Source: Rubricoccus marinus
Lineage (GTDB): Bacteria; Bacteroidota; Rhodothermia; Rhodothermales; Rubricoccaceae
Reading direction: 5' to 3'
Assembly: GCF_002257665.1 (NCBI RefSeq)
Contig: NZ_MQWB01000001.1
Location: 2,500,843-2,564,842 of the forward strand
Length of the DNA: 64,000 nt
Shown: in pieces, positions 33,486 through 42,527 of the stretch
How the letters are laid out: every line of letters begins with the position of its first letter
Position numbering within the stretch: position 1 is the first letter of the stretch
Notes under the pieces: model-generated
Database searches by the model: none
What the model was told of the DNA's origin: nothing
Seen by the model: only the letters and a program-made list of their open reading frames with translations
Made by a program: the position numbers and the translations under genes

Positions 33486-35276
33486 TCAGGCCGGTTCCAG
33501 CTTTGCCATCGCACGGAACGCGGCGCTTTGCTCAGCGAGTTCGTCGTAGGTGCCCGTCTCTGCGACCTTGCCGTCCTTCATCAAGAAGATGCGGTCGCAG
33601 TCGCGGACCGTCGTGATGCGGTGCGCGATGAGTACGAGCGTTTTCTGCCCGGAGAGGTCGCTTACGGCTTCCATCACGGCGTCCTCCGTCACGCCGTCCA
33701 GCGCGCTGGTCGCCTCGTCCATAACAAGCACCTCTGGGTCGTGATAGAGCGCGCGGGCGATGCCGATCCTTTGGCGCTGGCCGCCGCTCAACCGGACGCC
33801 GCGCTCTCCCACTACCGTTCTGTATTTGTCGGGAAGGGAGCCGATAAAGTCGTGGAGGTGGGCGATACGGGACGCCCGCTCTACTTGCTTGTGGTCCACT
33901 TCTTCGGGGGGTACCCCGAAGGCAATGTTGTTCGCGATCGTGTCATCACAAAGGAAGATATGCTGCGGGACGTACCCGATTTGACGCCGCCATGCGCGCA
34001 TCGTCGGCTCCGCCAGAGGCCGACCGTCTACGAGGATGGCCCCACTCTCCGGCACGTACAACCCCAGCAGCAGGTCCACAAGAGTCGTCTTGCCGGACCC
34101 GCTCGGACCTACGAGCCCTACTGTGTGGTTCTTCGGGATGCGCAGCGAGATCGCGTCCAGAGCGGGCGTCTCGCCCCCGTCGTACCGGAACGTGACGTCC
34201 TGAAGCTCGATGCTTTGCTGGAACGCCAGAGGCTCAGTGGATTCGTCGCGTTGGCCACGGGGCTTGAACTCCGCGATGTCGTCCGTGAGGTCGTCCAAGG
34301 CCGCCTGGCTGAACCGCATGCTCGCGAATGACCCAAACATGTTCTGTAGCTCTGGCATTAAGCGGAAGCCAGCAAACGCGTAGAGGCTAATCGTCGGAAG
34401 GATCCGGGCAATCCCCTCCCCCGCGCTGAGGTAGTACACGACGATGAGGATGATCCCCCCAAACGCGATGGTCTCTAAGAGGTAGCGAGGGAGTTGGGCG
34501 ATGGCGCGGTTCGACGCCGTCGCTTGCGAGTACGTCCACGAGTACGGGGCGAACCTGGACGCGAACGCGTCTTCTCGACCTAAGACCTTCACGTCTTTGA
34601 TACCGCCAAACGCCTCGCCGGTGATCTTGTACCGCTTCTCGTTTGCTTGCACCTTTTGCCTACCCAGCCTGCGCTGTTTCGTACGCACCAAGTAGTAGAT
34701 CCCTCCATACGCGCCCCCCAATACGAGGACCGTTGCAAGCGCTAATAACGGGTCGAGTAAGATGATAAGAACGATCAGCGCGACGACGACGAGGAACCGA
34801 GCGAGCACGTTCAACGCGGGAGATAACACCCCATTCATCACGGTCTGTACCTCAGACAGGATGCTGTTGTTGAACTGCGCGCTGTTCCGTTGAACGAAGA
34901 ACGAATAAGGCTGAGAGAGGTACCCCTTGAGAAGGCGTAACGACAAACGATGGTGCATCCCCCACGAGAACCTGAGCATGGCCCAAATCGTGAGCGCGCT
35001 AATCGCGTTGCTAATCGCCAGGACCGCGACCACAGCCAGGCCGAGCGCGATCAGAAACGAGGTTGTGGACTCAAAGCCGAACCCGACATACGCTTTTCGC
35101 AACCACTCGTTGGTCTCCACGACCGAGGGGTCCGCTACGACACTCATAAACGGCGCGATGCTCCCCACGCCGACCATTTCAATACACGCGCGAACGATGA
35201 GCCCTACCAAGAGCACAGACAGTTGCAACCGCTCTCGGCGGTTGAAAAGCTTATAGAGCTGCTGAATTATTTGCAT
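33486..35276 (-). CDS. ABC transporter with fused membrane and ATPase domains (PglK/MsbA-like flippase)
   Basis: A ~596-residue half-transporter. Residues ~15-310 are a six-helix type IV ABC membrane domain. The ATPase domain has Walker A GPSGSGKTT, Q-loop YVPQHIFL, signature LSGGQRQRIGIARAL, Walker B VLVMDEATSALD and the switch His in LIAHRI. I start at 35276 (MQIIQQLYKLFNRRERL); 9 more residues are possible. Family likeness and its place in a glycan operon point to flipping a lipid-linked oligosaccharide across the inner membrane, as PglK does; no Wzx-type flippase is visible elsewhere in the window. Lipid A-type (MsbA) substrates are the alternative. Confidence 0.88.
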   Translation of the reverse strand: MQIIQQLYKLFNRRERLQLSVLLVGLIVRACIEMVGVGSIAPFMSVVADPSVVETNEWLRKAYVGFGFESTTSFLIALGLAVVAVLAISNAISALTIWAMLRFSWGMHHRLSLRLLKGYLSQPYSFFVQRNSAQFNNSILSEVQTVMNGVLSPALNVLARFLVVVALIVLIILLDPLLALATVLVLGGAYGGIYYLVRTKQRRLGRQKVQANEKRYKITGEAFGGIKDVKVLGREDAFASRFAPYSWTYSQATASNRAIAQLPRYLLETIAFGGIILIVVYYLSAGEGIARILPTISLYAFAGFRLMPELQNMFGSFASMRFSQAALDDLTDDIAEFKPRGQRDESTEPLAFQQSIELQDVTFRYDGGETPALDAISLRIPKNHTVGLVGPSGSGKTTLVDLLLGLYVPESGAILVDGRPLAEPTMRAWRRQIGYVPQHIFLCDDTIANNIAFGVPPEEVDHKQVERASRIAHLHDFIGSLPDKYRTVVGERGVRLSGGQRQRIGIARALYHDPEVLVMDEATSALDGVTEDAVMEAVSDLSGQKTLVLIAHRITTVRDCDRIFLMKDGKVAETGTYDELAEQSAAFRAMAKLEPA

Positions 35277-35306
35277 GAGACCGCCTCTGGCGGACCGAGG
35301 CAATTC

Positions 35307-36623
35307 TTACGTCGCGAGAGCTGTTGCTTTCTGGCGGTTTAGCACCGCACGCGTGTCAACCAAGGCCCCCTTAAATGTGCCCACGGCGTCCCAGTCCACG
35401 TCGGTGTGGTCCGTTACGACGACGACACAGTCAGCAGCGCCCATCCCCTCTTCAACCCCGCTAGAGCGGAGGTGAATGCCGGCGTGATCGAGCACGGGCA
35501 CGTGGGGGTCATGGTAGCTGACGTCGGCCCCCTTATCTTGGAGAAGCTGGATGATGTCCAAAGCCGGGCTCTCTCGCATGTCGCTGATGTCGCGCTTGTA
35601 CGCCACGCCAACTACCAGTACGCGGCTCCCTTTGATGGCCTTGCCCTCCTCGTTGAGGGCATCCTGGATGTGCTGTACCCAGTAGGCCGGCATCGACGTG
35701 TTCACTTCGCTCGCCAGTTCTATAAACCGGGCCGTGTAGTTAAGAGAGCGGAGCTTCCACGAGAGGTACAACGGGTCGATGGGGATGCAGTGGCCTCCCA
35801 ACCCAGGACCCGGCGTGAACCTCATGAAGCCAAATGGTTTCGTAGAGGCTGCATCAATGATCTCCCAAACGTCGAGGCCCAGCCTGTCGCACATGATAAG
35901 AAGTTCATTCGCAAGGCCGATGTTTACAGCTCGGAACGTGTTCTCTAGCAGCTTCACCATCTCCGCAGACTCCGGGCTTGTCACGGGAACCAGCGTCTCG
36001 ATCGCCGCGCCGTACAACGCCATCCCGGCCTCAACGCACGCGTCGGTCACGCCGCCCATCACCTTCGGGGTGTTCACCGTCGTCCAGTCTTCCCTGCCCG
36101 GGTCGACGCGTTCCGGCGAGAAGCAGAGAAACAGGTCTTTCCCAACGGTGAGGCCTTCCTCCTCAAGCTCCGGGAGAATGACTTCCCTCGTAGTACCGGG
36201 GTACGTCGTGCTCTCCAGCACGACCACCGTGCCCGGGCGGATATGCGCTTTCACTTGCTCCGTCGCGGCGATGATGTACGAGACGTCGGGGTCCCCCGTC
36301 TTCCGCAGCGGGGTCGGCACGCAGATCGAGATCCCATCGCAATCGGACAGCGCGCTGAAATCGGTCGTGGCAGAGAGGAGCCCATTCTCGACGAGCGGTT
36401 GCAACCGGCTGCTCGGAATGTCTTCGACGTGGGACTCACCTAGGTTCACTCCCCTCGCGACGGCTTCGTTGACGTCAACGCCAACGACTTGCAGTCCAGC
36501 TTCAGCGAAGACCACTGCTAGGGGCAGCCCCACGTAACCCAGACCGATTACGCCGACCCGCGCGCTCCGTTCGTCGATGCGCTTGAGGAGATCCTGTAAG
36601 GCGCGAGAAGTGGAGTCGTTCAC
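35307..36623 (-). CDS. UDP-sugar 6-dehydrogenase (WbpA/WecC-type)
   Basis: A nucleotide-sugar dehydrogenase of ~438 residues that oxidises C6 of a UDP-N-acetylhexosamine to a carboxylate with two NAD. I use the GTG start at 36623 ((M)NDSTSRALQDLLKRI, as in WbpA); the ATG at 36656 adds 11 residues. VGVIGLGYVGLPLAVVFAEAG is the NAD loop, VVLESTTYPGTT, FSPERVDPG and LENTFRAVNIGLANEL follow, and GPGLGGHCIPIDP holds the catalytic Cys. It sits beside a WbpP-like epimerase. The product may be the uronate amidated by the AsnB-like enzyme at 11-13 kb; UDP-GlcNAcA or UDP-GalNAcA cannot be told apart here. Confidence 0.9.
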   Translation of the reverse strand: MNDSTSRALQDLLKRIDERSARVGVIGLGYVGLPLAVVFAEAGLQVVGVDVNEAVARGVNLGESHVEDIPSSRLQPLVENGLLSATTDFSALSDCDGISICVPTPLRKTGDPDVSYIIAATEQVKAHIRPGTVVVLESTTYPGTTREVILPELEEEGLTVGKDLFLCFSPERVDPGREDWTTVNTPKVMGGVTDACVEAGMALYGAAIETLVPVTSPESAEMVKLLENTFRAVNIGLANELLIMCDRLGLDVWEIIDAASTKPFGFMRFTPGPGLGGHCIPIDPLYLSWKLRSLNYTARFIELASEVNTSMPAYWVQHIQDALNEEGKAIKGSRVLVVGVAYKRDISDMRESPALDIIQLLQDKGADVSYHDPHVPVLDHAGIHLRSSGVEEGMGAADCVVVVTDHTDVDWDAVGTFKGALVDTRAVLNRQKATALAT

Positions 36624-36847
36624 GAGTCGGTAAGTAGCGGTTAGGACGGGGAGCAAGGAATGGCCAGCCTGGAAGGAATTTCTCTAGCGGGCAGTCTACC
36701 GAAGCTACAGTAGCCCCCCCTTAACCGTCTTCTCCCACGCGTTCTCTGTTCAATCTGCTTGTGAGCCCTGCGTGAACCGGACGATGATTTTTCACCTTAC
36801 CGCCGGCCGGTCGACAAAAACCACGGTGAGATAAAGCTACCACAGAC
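36624..36847. other. Intergenic region upstream of the dehydrogenase gene
   Basis: This 224-bp spacer has no credible ORF. It is less GC-rich near 36780-36840 and holds a run of seven C around 36714-36720. No intact GCCTCTGGCG motif, terminator hairpin or convincing promoter was recognised, although it may contain the promoter for the dehydrogenase and the genes that follow. Confidence 0.4.
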
Positions 36848-37873
36848 CTAAGCGATAGCGTCCTCTACGGCGCCCTTATGAGCGGATGCGTACCAAGCCA
36901 ACGTTTCTTCTAACCCTTCGCGAACAGAATGGGAAGGCGAATAGTCCAGGATTGCCTGAGCGCGCGAGGTGTCCGCTAAGGAATGCTGGACATCCCCCTC
37001 CCTGAAGGGACCGAACGTGGGCTCGGAAGGCAACTCACCGCCTACGTATGCTTCAAGCCCACTTACGATATATCGGTACAGATCCAAGAGAGTCGTCCTA
37101 GCCTGGTATGCTACATTGAAAACGCCACAAACCTCTGGCGTGACTGCGGCTTTAATATTCGCTTGTACGACGTTCCGTACGTAGCAGAAGTCTCGGCTGG
37201 TCTCTCCATCCCCATGCACATGTGGGCGATCGCCAGATAAAAGCTGCCCAACCCACTTCGGAATAACGGCAGCGTACGCTCCATTGGGGTCTTGGCGCGG
37301 ACCAAACACGTTGAAGTACCGGAGGCCGACGCACGTGAGGTCGTAATGATCTTCGAAGGTTCGGGCGTAGAGCTCGTTCGTCCTCTTGGAAACGGCATAA
37401 GGAGACAGCGGTGTACCGATCTTCCCCTCCACTTTCGGAAGCCCAGGGTGATCGCCATAGACGGACGACGACGAGGCGTAAACGAACCGTCCGATCCCCG
37501 CGTCACGCGTGGCGAGCAGCATGTTAACGAACCCGTCGACGTTGACCTGGTGTGTCGCCAGAGGGTCAGCTATTGACCTCGGTACGGACCCCAAAGCAGC
37601 TTGGTGCAGAACGGCGTCAACGCCGGAAACCGCTCTTTTACATACCTCCAACTCGCGGATGTCGCCTTCTACAAGGCGGAAGCTCTCCCATGCGTCAGGT
37701 CCTACAGACCTTCGGACATCGTCTAGGTTGCGCCGGTGGCCGGTTGAGAAGTTGTCGAGGGCGACGACCCGTTGCCCATGCTCGAGCAAGGTCTCCACAA
37801 GGTGCGAACCGATAAAGCCCGCTGCCCCTGTCACGCACCATGTGCGGGGGTCTCGTAAGGTGTCAGCAAGCAT
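36848..37873 (-). CDS. UDP-N-acetylglucosamine 4-epimerase-like SDR (WbpP-like)
   Basis: A 341-residue extended SDR. WCVTGAAGFIGSHLVETLLE (12-31) binds NAD, VVALDNFSTGHRRNLDDVR is the loop shared with WbpP-type epimerases, VYASSSSVYGDHPGLPKVE gives the Ser region and YAVSKRTNELYA the catalytic Tyr-x3-Lys. LRYFNVFGPRQDPNGAYAAVIPKW matches enzymes that act on N-acetylated UDP-hexosamines. It would interconvert UDP-GlcNAc and UDP-GalNAc (or the uronates) for the neighbouring dehydrogenase. The gene ends 224 bp from the dehydrogenase start, so both may be expressed separately. Confidence 0.87.
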   Translation of the reverse strand: MLADTLRDPRTWCVTGAAGFIGSHLVETLLEHGQRVVALDNFSTGHRRNLDDVRRSVGPDAWESFRLVEGDIRELEVCKRAVSGVDAVLHQAALGSVPRSIADPLATHQVNVDGFVNMLLATRDAGIGRFVYASSSSVYGDHPGLPKVEGKIGTPLSPYAVSKRTNELYARTFEDHYDLTCVGLRYFNVFGPRQDPNGAYAAVIPKWVGQLLSGDRPHVHGDGETSRDFCYVRNVVQANIKAAVTPEVCGVFNVAYQARTTLLDLYRYIVSGLEAYVGGELPSEPTFGPFREGDVQHSLADTSRAQAILDYSPSHSVREGLEETLAWYASAHKGAVEDAIA

Positions 37874-37893
37874 CGGTGTTCAGGTGTGGTGTT

Positions 37894-38691
37894 TTAGCGG
37901 AAGAACACGCGCTCCACCACCACCACCACGCCCAGTATGGTCGTCGTAACGCTGAGCACGTCTCGCCAGAGGGGAGTCCTGCTGCGTGAGACAACCTCGA
38001 GATCGAGTGCGTCGCCGGGTTGTAAGAGCATCGTCGGCTGTGCATATAGCTCTCTAAGCGGGGACTCCATCACGACCTCCCCACTCCTGTAGAGCCGCAC
38101 CGTTGCCGTAACGTCTGTGCGGGAGTCCCGAACGCCTAGAGAGCCGAGACCGCCCGCATACGCTACCAGATCGCCCACTGTGCTTCCAACGTTCAAGGTA
38201 TAGCGACCGGGGGAAGCGAATGCGCCAGAGGCCGTGACGGAGAAGGACTCAACGCCTGGCTCCGTATGGACGAAGAAACCAGGGACAGTTGAGTTCAACC
38301 CTACTACCTCGACGACATCCCCCTCTTGGAGTGCTGGGGCGAGGCTGCTGTCGGTGTACAGATCTCGGACTTCCATTTCGGAAACCACGCGCCCCTGACG
38401 GTGCAGCCGAACGGTAGCGTTCCCCAACCGGTCTACAGTGACACCACCGGACAAGGAGATCAGGTCGGCGACCGTAGCACCTTCCCCGACTAGAACGACG
38501 GCGTTCTGTATAGCGCCCGAGGTTCTAACGCTGATAAGGCGATCGTTGCGCTCGAACTTGTAAAAGAAGCCTGGAGCTGATGAGGCGGTCCGTGAGAGGG
38601 GATCGAGTTCGCCTGTGCTTCCCGTTTGGGAGTAGGCTGCCGGTAGGGATAGGCAGGCGAGGAGTGCGATTGTGGCGGCGTATCGGATCAT
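37894..38691 (-). CDS. SLBB-domain polysaccharide export protein (Wza-like)
   Basis: A 265-residue exported protein. Residues 1-21 are a signal peptide (MIRYAATIALLACLSLPAAYS). Two SLBB-type soluble beta-grasp units follow (AVVLVGEGATVADLISLSGG at about 65-84 and GRYTLNVGSTVGDLVAYAGGLG at about 160-181). A C-terminal hydrophobic helix (VLSVTTTILGVVVVVERVFF) is present. The classical Poly_export N-terminal domain is not obvious, so it is a short variant of outer-membrane/periplasmic export proteins. It overlaps the Wzc-like gene by 4 bp, a common pairing for polysaccharide secretion across the envelope. Confidence 0.83.
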   Translation of the reverse strand: MIRYAATIALLACLSLPAAYSQTGSTGELDPLSRTASSAPGFFYKFERNDRLISVRTSGAIQNAVVLVGEGATVADLISLSGGVTVDRLGNATVRLHRQGRVVSEMEVRDLYTDSSLAPALQEGDVVEVVGLNSTVPGFFVHTEPGVESFSVTASGAFASPGRYTLNVGSTVGDLVAYAGGLGSLGVRDSRTDVTATVRLYRSGEVVMESPLRELYAQPTMLLQPGDALDLEVVSRSRTPLWRDVLSVTTTILGVVVVVERVFFR

Positions 38692-41060
38692 GTGGACGAC
38701 GCGCCGTAGGTGTACTTCTTCCCGTACTGGTACCTGTACTGCGCGCGGTAAGCGTATTCCTTAGTGATGTCGAACCGGTTGAGCACAACACCGATGATGT
38801 GAGCGCCCACGTTAGTGAGCTCCGTGACGGCGAACTCCAACTCGTAGTCCTTCGTCTTACCTGCGGCAGCGACGAGCATAGACGCATCCACCTGCGTGGA
38901 GAGCAGGACGGCATCGGTAGCTGCCATGACAGGTGGAGCATCTAAGATGATGATGTCGAACTCCTTCTTGAACTGGTCAAGTTGCTGACGCAACGCGAGA
39001 GACCCGAGGTGTTCCGACGGGTTTGGAACGTGGGAACCAGCGGGCAGGACGAAGAGATCGTCCGCCACCTCCACAGCCCCGATGGCTGCGCCAGAGGCTG
39101 GACCGTTGGCGCCTCGCGAGAGGAGGTCGGTCAAGCCCGGCTCCCGGTTGAGACCGAACAGTTTATGCGCGCGCGAGCGGCGCAAGTCGCAGTCAACCAA
39201 GAGGGTGCGGCGTCCGGACTGCGCCATCACCGCGGCGAGGTTTGAGGACATTGTCGTCTTGCCCTCGCCTGGACTCCCTGAAGTGACCAGGATTGTTTGG
39301 ATAACTGTATCTGGACGGGAAAACTGGATGCTCGTACGCAGACCTCGAAAGGCTTCGGAGGCCTGGGCGACAGGCACGAGCAGCGTGACTAGCCGCGTAT
39401 CTACGTCACGGTCTTGGACCCGGACAGTTTCAGCTCCGCCGAAGTCGTCTTCGATCAGACGGTCGATGCTCGGGATCACGCCCAACACGGGGTAGCCCAT
39501 GTCACGGAGGTCAATGGGACGGCGAATCCGCTGGTCCAACTGGTCCCGACCAACGGCGAGGACGACGCCGAGACCGAGTCCAATGGCTAGGCCAAGCATC
39601 ATGATGCGCGTCCGGTTCGGGGCCGCTGGCGTCGAGGGTACAGGGGCCGGCCGTAGCACTTCTGCGTAACCCAGCTCCGCGGACTCGCGGACGCTGACCT
39701 CTTGAAGCTTCGCCGTCAGGTTACGTAGGAGTTGCTCGGTGCTTTCCCGATCGCGAATGAGGCGAGCGAGATCTACCGTCTGAGCCGGCACTTGGTCGAG
39801 GTCACCCTGGTACTCGCTGATCCGGCTGTTGAGGATGTTGATGCGCTCGCGTAGGCCGCTCAACTCCACTTGAGCCTGCCCCAACTGATCCCGGAGGTTC
39901 GCGATGCGAGAAAGGCCCGAGGTGTTGCCATCGACGCCGCCGGCAGCCATCGCCTCACGCGCGATTTGGCCGCTGAGCTGCTCAATCCGCCGCTCCAGCG
40001 TCGCGACCTCCCGCTGCGCGTTTAGAACGCGAGCAGGCACATCAGCCCCGCCATTTCTGAACTCGGGGTTGCTGAGGTACTCCTGGTTGAGTTGTGCTCG
40101 AAGGCTTGCAACTCGTGCCTGGGACTCGGACAGTTCGCGGTCCGCCGTTGCCCTGAGTCGCGTCTCGACGTTTTGCTCAAGGCTCTCAATCTGGTTGCGG
40201 AGCGTGGCGATCTGGTTGGACCGGATGCCGACCTCGACGCGTGCCTGATCACGCTCTGCCTCGAGCTGCGACAGTTGGCCAACGAGATTAGAGGCCTCTT
40301 GATCCAGCCGGACGGCACCTTCGCGATTCATATAAGCCTCAGTAGCCTCTTCGCGGGCCCGAAGCTCGACCGCGACTGAATCCACCTGACGCTTGAGGAA
40401 GCTGCGGCTTGCGGAAACGGACGAGCGGCTAGATGACTGGGTACGAGCCACGTATAGATCCGCATACAGGTTGGCGACGCGCGCGGCCTCTACAGGGGAC
40501 TGACTAACGGCTGAGATCTGGATACCTTCAACCCCGTCTTGGGCGCCGTCTACCCTAATCGCGTTGCCAACGCGGTTAGCGACCGTCTCGACCGGTGCAA
40601 GGTCACCGTCATTCGTTTGCGTAATGGGCAACTCACCCCCCGCCGTTTCCGCCTCCACGAGAAGCGCACGCGCGGCGTCGTCGGCAAGGTCCTGTGCGTA
40701 CTGCAAGAGGTAAAGCTCGTTGGCCACAGTACCCTGTGTTCCGGCTCCCATCGAACCTACCGTAGTCAGTGCTGCTTGATCGTTGGACTCAATGTAGAGG
40801 AAGGACGAAGCCCGATACACATTCGGCGCCAGAATCGCGTAGATGGTAACCGGGATCGCAACCATTAAGAACGTCGCAAGAACCCAGTTCCGGCCTCGAA
40901 TGATCAGATCGACCCAGTCGCGAAGCTGCGTTCCAAAGTCAGACGGAGGCTTGTTTGCGGGCCCGTAATAGCCGGAGCGCGCGTAATCGACGTGCTCGCC
41001 GGGAGCCGGCCCGGCCGGTGCCTGGAACGAATCGGGGGGAAACGGTTGGGTCGGTCCCAT
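38688..41060 (-). CDS. Wzc-like polysaccharide copolymerase with tyrosine autokinase domain
   Basis: A 790-residue inner-membrane PCP-2a protein controlling chain length and export. The first membrane helix lies at about residue 58-80 (NWVLATFLMVAIPVTIYAIL), followed by a Wzz-type domain, a long periplasmic coiled coil (about 200-470) and a second helix (IMMLGLAIGLGLGVVLAV). The BY-kinase domain has Walker A SGSPGEGKTT (~594-603), Walker A' LLVDCDL, Walker B IIILDAPP and a C-terminal cluster of seven tyrosines (769-785, YAYRAQYRYQYGKKYTYG) as expected for autophosphorylation. It pairs with the SLBB export gene downstream. Upstream is a 290-bp spacer, so it probably starts the glycan operon. 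Confidence 0.93.
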   Translation of the reverse strand: MGPTQPFPPDSFQAPAGPAPGEHVDYARSGYYGPANKPPSDFGTQLRDWVDLIIRGRNWVLATFLMVAIPVTIYAILAPNVYRASSFLYIESNDQAALTTVGSMGAGTQGTVANELYLLQYAQDLADDAARALLVEAETAGGELPITQTNDGDLAPVETVANRVGNAIRVDGAQDGVEGIQISAVSQSPVEAARVANLYADLYVARTQSSSRSSVSASRSFLKRQVDSVAVELRAREEATEAYMNREGAVRLDQEASNLVGQLSQLEAERDQARVEVGIRSNQIATLRNQIESLEQNVETRLRATADRELSESQARVASLRAQLNQEYLSNPEFRNGGADVPARVLNAQREVATLERRIEQLSGQIAREAMAAGGVDGNTSGLSRIANLRDQLGQAQVELSGLRERINILNSRISEYQGDLDQVPAQTVDLARLIRDRESTEQLLRNLTAKLQEVSVRESAELGYAEVLRPAPVPSTPAAPNRTRIMMLGLAIGLGLGVVLAVGRDQLDQRIRRPIDLRDMGYPVLGVIPSIDRLIEDDFGGAETVRVQDRDVDTRLVTLLVPVAQASEAFRGLRTSIQFSRPDTVIQTILVTSGSPGEGKTTMSSNLAAVMAQSGRRTLLVDCDLRRSRAHKLFGLNREPGLTDLLSRGANGPASGAAIGAVEVADDLFVLPAGSHVPNPSEHLGSLALRQQLDQFKKEFDIIILDAPPVMAATDAVLLSTQVDASMLVAAAGKTKDYELEFAVTELTNVGAHIIGVVLNRFDITKEYAYRAQYRYQYGKKYTYGASST

Positions 41061-41350
41061 AATGGTCGGTCGCCCTTCAGCCTGGACGAGTGTGGATTGG
41101 AGCTAGAACTTACGGCAGCAGCGCTGTCTCTACACCCGCTCTCGGGACAGGGACCATTCTTCCCCTACAGGTCACACCCATTCGCAAAGCGGCCTCTGGC
41201 GACACAACGCTCACTCCTACCCAAGAGAGTGCTACGAACACATAGCTCGCGCTTCTCTTTCGCCATACAGATTGGAGAGTCGACCTAAACGCGAGGCGCC
41301 CGGACTCGCAGAGAGACCGGGCGCGCTGTTCCTGATGAAGGCCTCTGGCG
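41061..41350. other. Intergenic region between nuoH and the Wzc-like gene
   Basis: A 290-bp spacer containing the nuo-operon terminator hairpin (41296-41324) and two intact motif copies, one near 41190 and one just after the nuoH stop. A 105-codon minus-strand reading frame across it has no recognisable features. The promoter of the glycan operon should lie here; no clear TAnnTTTG element was found. Confidence 0.45.
41296..41324 (-). terminator. Hairpin terminator after nuoH
   Basis: GCGCCCGG (41296-41303) and CCGGGCGC (41317-41324) form a perfect 8-bp stem with a 13-nt loop, 26 bp past the nuoH stop codon. A short T-run (GTTTAGG) follows on the minus strand. It probably ends the complex I transcript. 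Confidence 0.6.
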
Positions 41351-42445
41351 CTACAGGCCCAATCCTGGGATCGTCCGGCCTTCAAACACGCCAAAGCCGA
41401 AGAAGAGGCCGATGACGACCAAGGCAATCACAAAGATGTTGGCGATGGCGATTGGCAACAGGTACTTCCAACCGAGGTTCATCAGCTGATCGTACTTAAA
41501 ACGAGGCAGCGTCCAGCGAATCCAGATGAAGCAGAAGGCGAAGAATGCCGTTTTCGCGACAAGCGTGATCATCTGAAGCGCTGTCAACAGAAGGCCGTCT
41601 ACGCCAAGCACGTCGACGAAGAAGCCCTGGAACGGGAGCAAATAACCACCGAGAAAGAGCGTGGCGACAACCATGCTCGCGATCCAGAGGTTGACGTACT
41701 CCGCCAAGAAGAACATCCCGAACTTCATTCCCGAGTACTCCGTGTGGTAGCCCCCCACCAGTTCCTGCTCAGCCTCTGGCAGGTCAAACGGTGCGCGGTT
41801 GGTTTCTGCCAAGGCACAGACCGCGAATACCACGAACCCGACGGGGTTGCGGAAGATGTTCCAGCCTAGGATGCCCCACTCGTTCTGGCTTTCCACGATG
41901 TCGAACATCGAGAGGCTGCCCGCATAGAGGACGACAGAGAGAGCAGCAGCGCCCATCGCGAGCTCGTACGAAATCATCTGCGCCGAGGAGCGGAGCCCTC
42001 CCAGCAAGGAGTACTTGGAGTTGGAGGCCCAACCAGCGAGAGTGATTCCGTACACCGAGATGCTCGTCATCGCGAGGATGAGGAGAAGCCCTACGCTCAC
42101 GTCCGCAATCACAACAGGGCCGCCAGCGGCTGAACCGGCGAACGGAATAACTGCGGCGGTGCTCATCGCAATGACCACCATCAGTACGGGCGCCAGCGAG
42201 TGGATGAATCCGTTACCAGCTGTTGGCACGATGTCCTCTTTGAAGAGGAGCTTGAACACATCCGCAAACGGCTGGAGCAACCCGCGCGGACCGACTCGGT
42301 TGGGGCCTGACCGCTCTTGGATGAACGCACTCACTACTCGCTCTGCATAGACGAGCAACGAGGCCGTCACCAGCAGGAGGTTGATGACGAGGAAGATGGC
42401 GAGCGGGAGGTCAACGACCTGCCACACAGAGACGAGCAGTTCCAT
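41351..42445 (-). CDS. nuoH: NADH-quinone oxidoreductase subunit H (NuoH)
   Basis: A 364-residue membrane subunit of complex I with about nine helices; it forms the quinone-chamber roof between the hydrophilic arm and the proton-pumping modules. AERVVSAFIQERSGPNRVGPRG, GWASNSKYSLLGGLRSSAQMISYE and ALAETNRAPFDLPEAEQELVGGYHTEYSG are highly conserved family blocks, with the acidic residues of the E-channel. The length is usual. It is the last nuo gene here; nuoI-N do not follow, since a terminator and the glycan locus come next. Split complex I operons are known in Rhodothermus. Confidence 0.97.
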   Translation of the reverse strand: MELLVSVWQVVDLPLAIFLVINLLLVTASLLVYAERVVSAFIQERSGPNRVGPRGLLQPFADVFKLLFKEDIVPTAGNGFIHSLAPVLMVVIAMSTAAVIPFAGSAAGGPVVIADVSVGLLLILAMTSISVYGITLAGWASNSKYSLLGGLRSSAQMISYELAMGAAALSVVLYAGSLSMFDIVESQNEWGILGWNIFRNPVGFVVFAVCALAETNRAPFDLPEAEQELVGGYHTEYSGMKFGMFFLAEYVNLWIASMVVATLFLGGYLLPFQGFFVDVLGVDGLLLTALQMITLVAKTAFFAFCFIWIRWTLPRFKYDQLMNLGWKYLLPIAIANIFVIALVVIGLFFGFGVFEGRTIPGLGL

Positions 42446-42527
42446 TCGGGTGAGGGGCCTCTGGCGGAGACGCCAGCGGGGAAGCGGTCAGGCCTCTGGC
42501 GCGAGGGTATCGGCGCCAGAAGCAGGG

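Noticed and set aside
41110-41427. A 105-codon minus-strand frame between nuoH and the Wzc-like gene
   Set aside because: It overlaps the nuoH 3' end in another frame and contains the terminator hairpin; no family features.
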